Shown here piece after piece: positions 1 through 10,000 of a stretch of DNA of 64,000 bases (its first letter is position 1; each line of letters starts with the position of its first letter). The stretch comes from Rhynchopus sp. YZ270_cl-10 (lineage: Eukaryota; Euglenozoa; Diplonemea; Diplonemida; Diplonemidae). The stretch lies in NCBI GenBank assembly GCA_964035575.1, contig OZ037868.1:682001-746000 (forward strand), given 5' to 3'. A program made the position numbers and the translations under genes. Under the pieces are notes generated by a model. The model worked only from the letters and a program-made list of their open reading frames with translations. It was not told the origin of the DNA and did no database searches.

Positions 1-380
1 GAAATGTGGGTGGGGGGTGCAGATACTATTTTGTCTGTGCCTGTAGGAAGAGAGGGGAGAGGGGGGGTGTTGAAAAATACTGTTTTCTTGTATCGGTGGG
101 TAGGTAAAAAAAAGGGGGAAATGATCATGTTTCTTACATGTAAAAAGGTATCTTTTTTTTGAGCGCAGACATTCAAATATACATCAAAACGGCTGTGCCA
201 GAGACAAAAAAAAACATAGGAAAACGCAAAAAAAGGGGGGAAGGCGAAATAGGAGACCCACGCAGAGGGGAAGGTGAAAAGTACCGAAACGCCTCTGCGA
301 ACACAAGGCACTGATTTCTCTGCGGGTTGTCGCCTCTGCAACAAGGATTTCCCCTTTTTCCCTTTGCTCCCTTTTTTTTA

Positions 381-444
381 TTGATAAATTGTTGGAGCAG
401 TGGAGTTGCCTCGGCTGTGATGCCACAGTTGTGCAATCTCCACC
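381..444 (-). repeat. SN1 dispersed SINE-like repeat, copy 1
   Basis: Read on the minus strand this copy runs from GTGGAGATTGCACAACTG to CTCCAACAATTTATC. It matches copies at 53161-53224 (same orientation) and 20708-20774 (opposite orientation) over about 60 bp, with scattered substitutions. A truncated copy lies at 43397-43440. One frame reads CG(N/I)-x-A-x-AT-x-LLQQF in all three copies, but the copies are too short and too AT-flanked to be called coding. Confidence 0.6.
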
Positions 445-774
445 TTTTTTCTTCTAGGGATCTATAGGTTTCTTATTCAGTTCTAGACGTTGGGAGGAGT
501 AAAAAAAAGGTGTGGAAAAAATAATAATCGCATAATAGACTCCTCCGTTCTAAGCCCACCCTCCCCTGTTCCCTCGAGTTGCACCCAGACTCAGATTGAA
601 TCTGAATCTGAAAAAATGTGTTACGCTGGCAGTTACAGCGAACCAAACGGCCAGATCAGGAGGCCTTTTCTTGAGAAGTGGAAGTTCTGGAATAGCGAAA
701 GACTGTCCGAATGGCAGCTACACTAACCAAACAGATTGTCAAAAACAAGCAAAAAAAAAAAACAAAAACAAAAG

Positions 775-853
775 TGAAGTCGATAGGTGCAAACGCCTCT
801 GGGACGAAGGCACTGACACTCCGCAGGTTATCGAACCCCCAGAGAGCACTTCA
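775..853 (-). repeat. TJ1 structured short element, complete copy
   Basis: The minus-strand sequence begins TGAAGTGC, then CTCTGGG, and ends CCCAGAG, GCAC, ACTTCA. The two ends therefore pair in three helix blocks (TGAAGT/ACTTCA, GTGC/GCAC, CTCTGGG/CCCAGAG). Two inner hairpins sit between them: GGTT-CGAT-AACC and CGGAG...CTTCG. This would fold as a three-way junction of about 80 nt. GGTTCGAT resembles a Pol III B box. Partial copies occur at 3956, 16739, 17821, 43488, 52371, 52945 and 53531. It could be a small structured RNA gene, a SINE or a fold-back element. Confidence 0.6.
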
Positions 854-926
854 TTGGTATGCACACGGTTAACCACGAGGGAGATTGCAAACAAGAACAT
901 AATCATTGCCTCCCCCACACACAAAT

Positions 927-1098
927 GCACCTCAGCACCTCAGCACCTCAGCACCTCAGCACCTCAGCACCTCAGCACCTCAGCACCTCAGCACCTCAGC
1001 ACCTCAGCACCTCAGCACCTCAGCACCTCAGCACCTCAGCACCTCAGCACCTCAGCACCTCAGCACCTCAGCACCTCAGCACCTCAGCACCTCAGCAC
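927..1098. repeat. Tandem array of CAGCACCT (8 bp)
   Basis: About 21 uninterrupted copies of the octamer, ending in a CCTCCC-rich tail. Apparent open frames across it (repeating STSAPQHL) are by-products of the repeat. Confidence 0.95.
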
Positions 1099-1162
1099 AG
1101 CATTTACCCCTCCCCCTCCCCCTCCCCATTTTAACCCTATTCCTTCTTCTTCTTCTCTTCAA

Positions 1163-2008
1163 CTAGAACGCAACCAATACCTCTCTGGGGCTGCTTGCCG
1201 GGCTTGGGAGGGTAGCTTGCAGCGTTATGAAGAGAAGCCAGGTGAGCTTTTGTGTTATTGCCATGAGGGGGACTGCCCAGGTCCATATCATCCAGTATTT
1301 ATAGCACGTCGCGAGGTGTATGTAGTCGATGTCTTCCATTATCATAGAGGCCTCACCAGGTTGCAGTACTGTCATGTCGAAATAGAGTCCTTCCCCGCCG
1401 TCAGGGGGCGCCACTTTGCGCATTGAGACGAAGGAATCGGTTACGGTGCTTTTGTGGACGCAGTTCTCATCCTTTGCTGGGCACCATGCGAACAGCCCCT
1501 CTGTGCATGCCTTCCCGGCATGCAAAATGGGTGCCGCCAAATTTTCGTCGTGCTTGACCACATCCTTCCAATCCACCTGCCAGCTGCCTTCTAGCCCAAA
1601 GTATTTTACGTCCACTAATGCGATAGAATCATCGCAGGTTTCTATGTGGTATGGGTCGGTTGCTGCTTTGATATTCTGGTATTGGCACCACTTAGGGTGC
1701 GGATGGCTGTACGCTGCTTGTGTATAGAGGCAGGCGGCAGACACCATAACCCATGCACAGATATGACGCATTTCCTCCTGTGCCAACCCCCGCCCGTTGA
1801 AATACACTATCGCATGCGTTATCCCCAATGCCAAGGGAAGCAACACCACGACATACCCTAGTGCAACGCCCATCGCAGCATTTGCACTCTCCTTGCACTC
1901 CCCGGGACGATGTGACATAGGTGTTACGTACACATACACAGTGCTTATCACAATCCACGCAGGGACAAACAACAAGGCTAGCCTCCCTATGTCAGCAGAC
2001 AAACCCAT
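1163..2008 (-). CDS. Predicted multi-pass membrane protein of unknown function
   Basis: This 281-residue protein resembles no family I recognise. Hydrophobic segments lie at about residues 9-28 (LALLFVPAWIVISTVYVYV), 44-70 (AMGVALGYVVVLLPLALGIT), 83-100 and near the C-terminus (about 239-262). Between the third and last segments is a domain of about 130 residues with several cysteines (for example CQY, CDD, CTEG, CPAKDENC), which may lie outside the membrane and be disulfide-bonded. A pyrimidine-rich stretch ending CTACTCAG lies about 35 nt upstream of the ATG, fitting a splice acceptor. The C-terminal codons contain GAGAG followed by GTATTG, a possible intron donor, so the true C-terminus could be different. 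It is the most downstream gene of the minus-strand array. Confidence 0.65.
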   Translation of the reverse strand: MGLSADIGRLALLFVPAWIVISTVYVYVTPMSHRPGECKESANAAMGVALGYVVVLLPLALGITHAIVYFNGRGLAQEEMRHICAWVMVSAACLYTQAAYSHPHPKWCQYQNIKAATDPYHIETCDDSIALVDVKYFGLEGSWQVDWKDVVKHDENLAAPILHAGKACTEGLFAWCPAKDENCVHKSTVTDSFVSMRKVAPPDGGEGLYFDMTVLQPGEASMIMEDIDYIHLATCYKYWMIWTWAVPLMAITQKLTWLLFITLQATLPSPASSPREVLVAF

Positions 2009-2540
2009 TGAATATGGGGGGGGTGGGTGGATAGTATGGTGCCCACCTGAGTAGGGGTGTGATGGAGGTTATGTTAGGGCAACAGATGGGGGTATTGTAG
2101 GGAGGGGGAGGAGGGGAGGTGGAGGGTGAGAGAAAAAGACTGAGGGATTCGTTACTGTGATTTCTTTTTTTTTTTTTTTTGCAGTCTCCAAAAAAAAGAA
2201 AAAAAAGAAAATGACAGAAAAGAATAAATTCTAAAGGAGACAAAAAGGAGAGAAAAAAGAGGTAGATCACTACCCAATTTTTTCCTTTACCACCTGGGTG
2301 ATTACCCAGAATACCCAAAAAAATACCCAAAAAATAATTTAGGACAATAATCAGTGGGTATTATCCTATATTGGTATTAGAAATTTGGGTACTACTGTGA
2401 CTGGCCCTCGCTGGATGATCACCTCCCCCCCTCTTCTACACCAAAATTAAAGAGGTTTCTTTTTTGCTAGATGAAACCTAACCCTTCCCCACTCCCCTTT
2501 ATTCCCTGAGATAACCCCCTCCCCATACCCCTTTTTCATG
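2009..2540. other. Intergenic, low complexity
   Basis: Homopolymer T/A tracts and a run of TACCCA/ACCCA-like words (about 2265-2400). I see no gene or recognised element. Confidence 0.5.
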
Positions 2541-2981
2541 CTATCGTTTCTTTTTAGGTTTTGATGTAGTGTTTTGGGTTGGTTGTTCTCTCCATGGGGG
2601 TAGTGCTGATACAAGGTAAGTGTAGCAGTGCTTTCTCCGCACGCTCGGGTCGACAACGACGACAGGGATTTCCTTGCGTGCGGCGGGGGCGGTGAAAAGC
2701 TCGGAGAGCTTGCTGTGCAGGTTGCTTTCCGTTTCATCAGGGGGGTCTCGGCAGAACAGTGCACGCGTCACATTCTGCCCCTGCTGTTTCCGCCACAGCA
2801 CCACAAGGTACCCTACCTTTGCAGTATCAATGTCCTGCTGGTGCTGCAGCATCGCCTTCATCACCTCCTCCCTCTCCACGTCATCACCATGTTCACACCA
2901 CACCTTCGGATCCACAGTTACAAACGGGTTGACCTGGTCCAATGTCTCTAGCAGGGTTTCCCACCCTGTCAACAGCGCCAT
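2541..2981 (-). CDS. Small hypothetical protein with basic tail
   Basis: This is a 146-residue frame with GC-rich, gene-like codon use. It starts MALLTGWETLLETLDQ, has a mixed helical/strand middle (GYLVVLWRKQQGQNVTRALF) and ends in a lysine-rich tail (SKPKKKR) that could serve nuclear import. I recognise no domain. The leader reads TTAAAACACA before the ATG, like that of the first seryl-tRNA synthetase gene, and a CT-rich tract precedes it. The lower-complexity last 25 residues might be read-through beyond an unseen intron donor. Confidence 0.5.
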   Translation of the reverse strand: MALLTGWETLLETLDQVNPFVTVDPKVWCEHGDDVEREEVMKAMLQHQQDIDTAKVGYLVVLWRKQQGQNVTRALFCRDPPDETESNLHSKLSELFTAPAARKEIPVVVVDPSVRRKHCYTYLVSALPPWREQPTQNTTSKPKKKR

Positions 2982-3400
2982 TGTGTTTTAACAAATAAAA
3001 CACCCCTTTTTGAGAAAAGGTTGGGGGAGGAGGGAGGAGGGGGAGGGGGAGAGAGAGAAAAATAGGGGGGGCTGTGGTTTTTGTTTCTAAAATTCTAGGG
3101 TTTTCTAACGCAAAAAAGAGGGTGTTGTTGAGGAAGACGTGAGGCTTTTTTTACAGCAATAACTCAAGAGGAGTTAGAAAGAGTAAAAAAGACGATTCAC
3201 TGTCCAAAAAGAAGGAAGAAAAGGTTGCTAAGATGTATCCTAATCGCATCGTACTTAGCCTTCGTAACAATGAATTGAGGTATTTAAAAACCATGCACAG
3301 CAATTGGAGAAATACTCATTTGGCTCACACAAAAAAAAAACCTACCGAAACACTCATACATTAATACCTCAACAACAGGCATGCCATGTCGGGAAGGGGC

Positions 3401-3639
3401 ATACACAACGCCTCATGCCAGCGTGACATGTCAGAATGACATGTGGTACGTGTTGGTACGTGGCATTCTCTGTACAGAACACACTTTTCCATGGTTTTGT
3501 TCTAACCCCCTAAGGCCATCTCCTCGGGAATAGGTGAGCCTCAACAAACCTTAGAAAAGTGTGTGTTCTGTACAGAGAATGTCATGTGCTACTATGTCAT
3601 CGTTTTTACCATGTCACGCTGACATGTGGCGTTGTGTAT
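3401..3639. mobile_element. Fold-back / MITE-like inverted repeat
   Basis: The ends are ATACACAACGCC and its complement GGCGTTGTGTAT. Inside, GACATGT...GACATG blocks and a near-perfect inner pair (tctgtacagaacacactttt at about 3469-3488 against aaaagtgtgtgttctgtaca at 3554-3573) make one long imperfect hairpin of about 240 bp. No target duplication is obvious and it encodes nothing. A non-autonomous DNA transposon is likely. Confidence 0.65.
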
Positions 3640-3955
3640 ACCGTACTTAGAACGACAAAAAAAATGCGTGGAAACAAGAGTGGTGTTAGTGAGTGTGCAT
3701 AACACATCTGGGACATGCTGTAGGCGATTTTTTTGAGTCTGTCCTCAAAGATACCTCAAAATTGGTGTGCATTTAACAAAATCAGAATTTTAAAAAACCG
3801 CACAAAGAGGGAGGCAAAGTAAGAAGCTGCACTGTGCAAAACCGCCTCACCCTACATCGACACACACAGGCAGATATTAGTGGAGTAGAAATTTAGTGAA
3901 AAGTGATCCACCAAATTGACACTTTTTCGGGGGGATGACTGATATACAGGCATAC

Positions 3956-3998
3956 GCAGAGGCACCGGGTTATCGAACCCCCCCAGAGTGCACTTCAA
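3956..3998 (-). repeat. TJ1 partial copy (5' half)
   Basis: On the minus strand it reads TGAAGTGCACTCTGGGGG then GTTCGATAACCCGG, matching the first half of the complete TJ1 copy. The 3' half is missing. Confidence 0.55.
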
Positions 3999-4612
3999 AA
4001 TAAAAGAAAAACACTGCGGTGCTGACAACGCTCTAAAGAACTACTCTGGACTTACAGTCAAAGAAAAAGGGTTTGGTGAGGTGACCCCGAGCCCGCGTAC
4101 TCAGCCACCTTCAGGAAGGAGGAACACAAATAATTTCTTCTCTCTACAGTGAGAAGACGAAAATGTAGTACATCTAAAAAAAAAACACAACAAAAAAGCC
4201 ACAGCCACGCAACCACTGCACTGTGGGTTCTACAAACAGAATATGAGGCCGTCCGCGCACCCTCCCCGAAACATAACATAAAGGGCTTAGCTGCCATCAA
4301 GTTGGCGACACATTGAAATTTTCATCGATTTTTTTTGATATTCAGATCATGCCCGGGGGGGTTTCGTGGACGCTGCCATATATATCTACGGGGGAGGAAC
4401 AAAATTGAAGCTGATAGAGAGAAAGAAAAATCGGCAAAAGGTTATGCGGCATTGCAACGCCAGCAATCAGAAGAAACACAATACAGACAAAAAAAACCCT
4501 AATAAAGGCAACCCATACTTCGTTCTAAGGACCCTACACAAAGGCTCGCAGTTCAGGTCGTATCCATGCTCTCTTTTGGAATACCATTTCGTTCTTTCGA
4601 AACTGACAACAT

Positions 4613-6061
4613 TCACGCCAACATCTTCACGTTCATCTGCGTCGATTGAATGCAATCAAGAACGTCAACCATCTGCCTTTGCTTGCGTTCGAGAGACTTG
4701 ATTTGACACTGCTGCTTTTTGATGATGTGTTCGAGCCGTCTTTGGTGCTGCCATTGCTGGTCTGAGATGACATGCTGCTTTGAAATGAGCATCTGTTGAC
4801 GCAGCTGTTGCACTTGCAGGGCTGCATGCGGGTCACCACCACCCAATGGCATCCCCACCGCCGAATAGCTTGCTAGCCTATTCGCATGGTCCACCAACTC
4901 CCCTAACGGCACCCGCCCTCCAACAGGCCCCATCCCACTCATGCCACCAAGCTCCGCCAACGTCTCTCCTACTGGACTGCGTGGTGGCGAAACGGTGGGA
5001 CGGCTGACCCGCCATTGGTCCTCCTCGAGTGGTTCGATTCTGTCAAATCTGTCGTTTCTGTCGATGCGTTGTCTTTGCCGCGAATGCCCACGAGACGACA
5101 CATCGTCCACCACCCGCGTCATCAACGATGGGTGCGGAACTGCCTGCTGCACCGGGGGCGGTCTCATCCGCTCCAACCTCGCTTGCACGCCTGCAGGCTC
5201 CCCTACTGCTGCGGCTACCTCGGCAACGATGTCGCGGGTCACACCTCCGGGGGACAGTCGGGGTGACGAGCCTTCGCTTTCGTAAGCCTGCATCATCATT
5301 TGACGTGGCATTCTCTCCGTCGTCGGCGTCTCTCTGTTAGGCGAACGCAGCGACGCAGACCTCCTTGTCGAAGCGTCCTGCGGCATCGCACCGCGCTGCT
5401 GTGAGAGTCGCGGGAAGACATCTTCCCCCAGCAATGGATGATGGCGAGGCAGCGACGTCTCCTGCGGTGCTGTTGTGTGGATAGGATGCGGGTGGACCGT
5501 CCCTTGCAGTGCAGAGTAGAGCGGAGGGGCAACCCGCCCTGCCCCGTCCTCCCGCTCTTCAGACATCATGGGAAGGTTTCTGTTTGGTAGTGCATGCTGC
5601 AGTTGTGGTGCGATGGCACGAAGAGGTTCTTCTGAAACGGTCGCATCTCGTTGCGGGTTGTATGCCCAGGCAGAGGAGATCGGCAGTGCAGGCGCGTCAA
5701 CGGGAAATGAATCTTGCCTTGGTGGGGATGGATGCGCCACTGACTGAAGGATGTGCCGTATCGTAGGCGACTCAGGGTTTGCCCCAGGGTGCACAGTACG
5801 GCGGAGACTCGTAGTTTCCATGACGTCCATTTCATGCAGTTGCAGGTCCACCTGGCCAAGCTGCTGGTTCACACCCTGCATTCTACTGCGGACCTGCTCG
5901 ATGCTCCGCGCGCTTCCACTCGCACCTCGTGAGGCAGACGACGCTGCAGTCGGTGCATGCCTCTGCGTGGTGTGCGTGTTCTTGGCCTGCCTCTGCACAA
6001 CATCTACCAGCTGCATTCCGTTATCAGCATAGCTTACATGGGGTGTCATCGGAAACACCAT
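4613..6061 (-). CDS. Low-complexity protein with C-terminal coiled coil
   Basis: This 482-residue protein is rich in Pro, Ser, Arg, Gln and His for most of its length. Its last 80 residues are Gln/Lys-rich and heptad-like (QQLRQQMLISKQHVISDQQW, later IIKKQQCQIKSLERKQRQ), which predicts a coiled coil. Another short helix lies near residue 60 (RSRMQGVNQQLGQVDLQLHE). No enzymatic domain is visible; a cytoskeletal or basal-body scaffold is one guess. A long CT-rich tract ends about 6 nt before the first ATG, and the first AG follows it inside the frame. The protein may therefore start at Met16 (MQLVDVVQ). No family recognised. Confidence 0.65.
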   Translation of the reverse strand: MVFPMTPHVSYADNGMQLVDVVQRQAKNTHTTQRHAPTAASSASRGASGSARSIEQVRSRMQGVNQQLGQVDLQLHEMDVMETTSLRRTVHPGANPESPTIRHILQSVAHPSPPRQDSFPVDAPALPISSAWAYNPQRDATVSEEPLRAIAPQLQHALPNRNLPMMSEEREDGAGRVAPPLYSALQGTVHPHPIHTTAPQETSLPRHHPLLGEDVFPRLSQQRGAMPQDASTRRSASLRSPNRETPTTERMPRQMMMQAYESEGSSPRLSPGGVTRDIVAEVAAAVGEPAGVQARLERMRPPPVQQAVPHPSLMTRVVDDVSSRGHSRQRQRIDRNDRFDRIEPLEEDQWRVSRPTVSPPRSPVGETLAELGGMSGMGPVGGRVPLGELVDHANRLASYSAVGMPLGGGDPHAALQVQQLRQQMLISKQHVISDQQWQHQRRLEHIIKKQQCQIKSLERKQRQMVDVLDCIQSTQMNVKMLA

Positions 6062-6633
6062 GTATATAGGGAGAAGGTGAGGGGAGGAGGGGAGGTAGGA
6101 AGAGGGAGGGGGATGGGGTGAGGGGAGGGGAGGGGAGGGGGAACTCCTATAGAGAGGTGCTAGGTGCTAGGTGTGGGGGGGTGGTTGTAACGAAGGTGGC
6201 TACCAAGACGTCCGTTCTCGTGAGGCGCGGGGGTTTTTTTTTGGAAATCAGCAAGAGCAGGGTTGGAGCGTGGTACTAAGACCCGGTTTCAAAACGGTTG
6301 TATTGTCAAAATGTTTTTTTTCTCGTCTATTTTTCCTGCAGTTCTTATTCTCTTCTTTGTACTTTCTTTTGGGTAGGAAGAATTCGGGGTTTTGAAGATC
6401 CGGTCTGACCAGGTTCGGGTTTTTGCCCACAAAATGTTTCGCACCCATCAGAAAACAGACAACCACTGACTGACACAACAGATGCAATTGGCACCCGTGG
6501 TTGTGCTATAAAACAAAGGTTAAGTACCTCAGCACATTAGGGAGAGCAGGTTTAGTAGCCGTCTCCAATAGTGAATTGGTGCAAACAAAAAAAACAAGGG
6601 TGAAAGTCAAATGTATACACATATACACAGGGT

Positions 6634-6796
6634 TATAGTCAGATCTATACAATGTACATACAATTGTATAGAAATTGTATAGATCTGACTATTTGGCGTA
6701 CAATCCCGAATTTTTTTATAGTCAGATCTATACAATTTATGTACAATCCCAGTATACACTGGAATGTGCACAAAATTGTATAGATCTGACTATACA
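6634..6796. repeat. Double inverted repeat, MITE-like
   Basis: The word TATAGTCAGATCTATACAAT and its reverse complement occur twice each (6634/6674 and 6717/6775), giving two consecutive hairpins. Two nested or tandem copies of one small palindromic element would explain it. The rest of 6062-7005 is noncoding: GGGGA-rich near 6060-6140, AT-rich after. Confidence 0.65.
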
Positions 6797-7005
6797 AAAA
6801 CAACAACACAAACAGGGGGAGCTCAGAAAAGGGTTAGCGTATAGGTGTATCTCTGCTCCGTCACCCCTCTTTGTAGTGAAAAAATAGTTTACCGGGTACA
6901 CAAAACAACGCAACCAAATGGGTGTTTCGTCACCAAAGGGAATTGTCTCGGGGGAAAACACTATTAGAGACGCAAGTCAAATGAGTCTGTGTGTTGTAGG
7001 GTGCA

Positions 7006-10000
7006 TTACATTCCCAGCGGGCCGTAGAGGTCCTCCACCTGTGTGAGCGGCTTTGCGAACCTGTTGCAGATGATGAAGGCGAGACAGCCTGCAAGGACTG
7101 CTTTGTGCCCCCAGAGAAGTGCACACACATGTGGGTGGCGCAGGACGGACGGACTTGCAAAGGCGGCAGCAGAGGCCTTGCTTCTTACCGCCTCGAGGAC
7201 AAGGTGGACGTCGTCCTGCAGGGCCTCTGATGCATACTGCAGGTTGCTCGCATCCCGGCGCACACACTCCAACATAAAGGCACGGTTCGCGAAGAGAGGC
7301 TTGTGTTTGTGTATCTTCCGGATGGTGCCGTGCAATGCGGTGGGCGCCGTGGCAATAGCCTTCGCGACGACGTCGGCATCGTACCACAATCTGTCGCCAA
7401 TGAGAGAGACGTCCAGCCTGTCCTTGGCTCCCTCTAGGTCGAGGCATGCCATGATGAAGTCTTTGCTCTCACGCAGCTGCAGCGGTACCAGCTCCAGGGT
7501 GCTCATGTCGTCGCCCACACAGGCAAGCGCTACCTTAAACTTCCGCCTCACCTTTTCGTCAGCCTGCGTCATGACAACATTCCCTCCGAAGACAGGAAGC
7601 AATCTCATCACCAAAGCCGTGTGTGCCCAGGCCGAGGAACACTCACACAGGTCATGCCACCACATGGATTCGTTTTCGTCATTGATGCATGCGAGAATGA
7701 AGTTCGGGTTTGTCCGCAGAGTTGATGAAAGATGCCTGAACACACGCCGCTGTTTGCGCACAGCCTTCACGGCAAAGCGGTAGCTGTCTTTGACCGGCCC
7801 TGCATACTGTATGGTGTACACGTCCTGAGCAATGCAGCACAGCACAACCTCTGGGTCGTTCTGCAGCGCCTCACTTGCGTGCATCAGGTTCTCAGCACAC
7901 CCACGCATTGCAAGCATCGCGACACGCTTGCAGTTGCGCAGTGCTGCACTGGCATGCTCAAAGCTGTGTGGATCCTTGAGAACTGCTGCCGTCACGATGT
8001 CAAGGTTGTTCCTCAATGCCCTACTTGCATGCTCCAGGGATCCGCTGCACTTCGTTACAACCTCGAGCATCGCATTGTAGTCTCCTCTGACCCCAGCCCC
8101 TGCGTGCCGTATGATGTGTGCGACCGGCTGTCCTTTCTTCACAACCAGGAGGACGAAGGCAAGGTCGTTCTGGAGACGCACGCTTGCGTTGAGGAACCAG
8201 CTTTTATGTTTCATGATTGCCTTCGTCATGAAGTCCTTGTTCCCAAGGAGCTCCGAGCTGAGGGCTACCTGGTCTCCCGGAGGGTGCTCGATAAGGGCTG
8301 CGGCAATGTCGGGGTCGTTACGCAACTCCTGCGATGCGTACTGCATGACGACTGGGTTCTGCTGCACTGCAGACAAGATGAACGCACGGTCGGACAGCAC
8401 TGCGGGCCCAGCGTACGACAGACACTGAATATCCTTCTTGGCAAGAGGACCCACAATAGACACATCATTCTGCACCTCGGCGCTTGCATACTTAAGTGCC
8501 TGCGGGTGTTCAGGAAGAACACTGTGCACAATGTCCGTCGTGTGGAGAAGTGCTTTGTTTACGTACTTGAGGGAGTCCCATTTCTGTGCCACGGCAGCAT
8601 GCACAATTTCGGTGTTGTTTTGCAGATCGCTGGGAGCATACTGCAGGGAATGGCCATTGGTGGTGACTGCAAGGAGCACAAGGCTGAGGTCACGCTTCAG
8701 GCGAGGGGAGGCGAACTGCAGAGCTTCATAGGACGTTGTGACAGCAGCCTCAACCACGGCTCTGTCGTCGCGCAGGTCGGAAGAGGCATATTGAAGGTAC
8801 CGCCCGTCACCGTGCATGCAGCTTAGAACAACGTCGCGGTCCCCCTGCAGCCGCTTGGAGACGAACGGCATCACCTCCGGCCTCGCAAGAGAAAGAATAA
8901 ACGCCTTGTCGTCGTGCAGATACGTCCCCAGGAACCGGAGAGAATGCCGATGCTTTAACGCCTCTCTCGCAAGCGTCTCGCATTTCCGCAAACGAGGGCT
9001 CGCGAACAAAAACCCTCGGGCCGAGTGCTGCACAGCGGCCAACACAATGTCATAAGTATCCTGCAGTGCGGGCGATGCGTACTCCAGGTCATCGCCCTTC
9101 ATCGACACAGCCTTCTTCACAAACTCGAAGTCATCCCGCAGTGCCGGTGGTGCAAACTGAAGGCCGTTGTGCTGTGCTGCTTCTGCTGCTGCACGGCACA
9201 GCTCTGCATCGCTGTGCAGTGCGGCAGAAGCATAACGCAGGTTTGCACCCTTCTGCACTGCAAACAGCACAAACGCGTGGTTGTCCTGCAACGTATCGCT
9301 GCACATACGCAAGTTGTCAGACGACGACTCGATAGCCAACTTCGCCACGTCCTCATCGTCTCGCCACTGCTTCTCCAAGTAACGAAAGACGTCCGCATTT
9401 TCGCGCATGGCAGACATAATGAAACCTTTGTCCTGGCACAGCGTCTCGCCATAATGCTGTGCAACGAACGGGCATTCAATACTGCACTGCAGAGCAAGCT
9501 CAGGATCGTCGCGGACACTGTTGCAGGCGTAGCGGAAGGCAGCCTTGTGGCGGGCTATCGTCTCCATCACGACGTCTCTGTCCGACTGCAAGGACTCATG
9601 AACGTACTTAATATTTTGATAGCTTTTCCCCACACACGAGATGACAAACTCTTTGTCCTTCTTCAGGTCTTCAGACGCATACTCCAGCGACCCTGCTGCG
9701 GCCACCACGAATTGGTCACCTTTCAGTTCGTCGGAGAAGGCACGAAGAGCGCTGGACTGCTTGCGTACACATCGCATGGCAAGCCCACGGTCTGCACGAA
9801 GTGCTTCCGGCAGCCAGCTGGGCTCCCAGGCACCGCCTACCACTGCGGCAGTGAAGATGTCTTGGTCCGCACGCACCTCCTCTGCAGCATACCGGATGGC
9901 CGATGCGCAGGACTGCACACTGGCCAGCACGATGACTGGGCACTCCTTCAGCTCGCTACTAGCGTACGCAAGCATGTCCCCGTCGCGCTGCACACACGCA

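Larger units (their letters stand above)
1..926. other. Intergenic, low complexity with short repeats
   Basis: No protein gene is convincing here. The stretch is rich in A and T runs and holds one SN1 copy (381-444) and the only complete TJ1 copy (775-853), then runs into an 8-bp tandem array. Near 281-350 there is a weak TJ1-like fragment (aacgcctctgcg, then ggcactgat). Confidence 0.6.
2982..4612. other. Intergenic with a fold-back element and half a TJ1
   Basis: Apart from the inverted-repeat element (3401-3639) and the half TJ1 (3956-3998), the stretch is AT-rich. No frame in it looks coding. Confidence 0.5.

Noticed and set aside
596-1426. 276-residue plus-strand frame
   Set aside because: Crosses the 8-bp array and is antisense to the membrane-protein gene.
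3300-3660. Spliced-leader-like words (TTCTGTACAGAG)
   Set aside because: They belong to a fold-back element; no donor and Sm-site arrangement follows.
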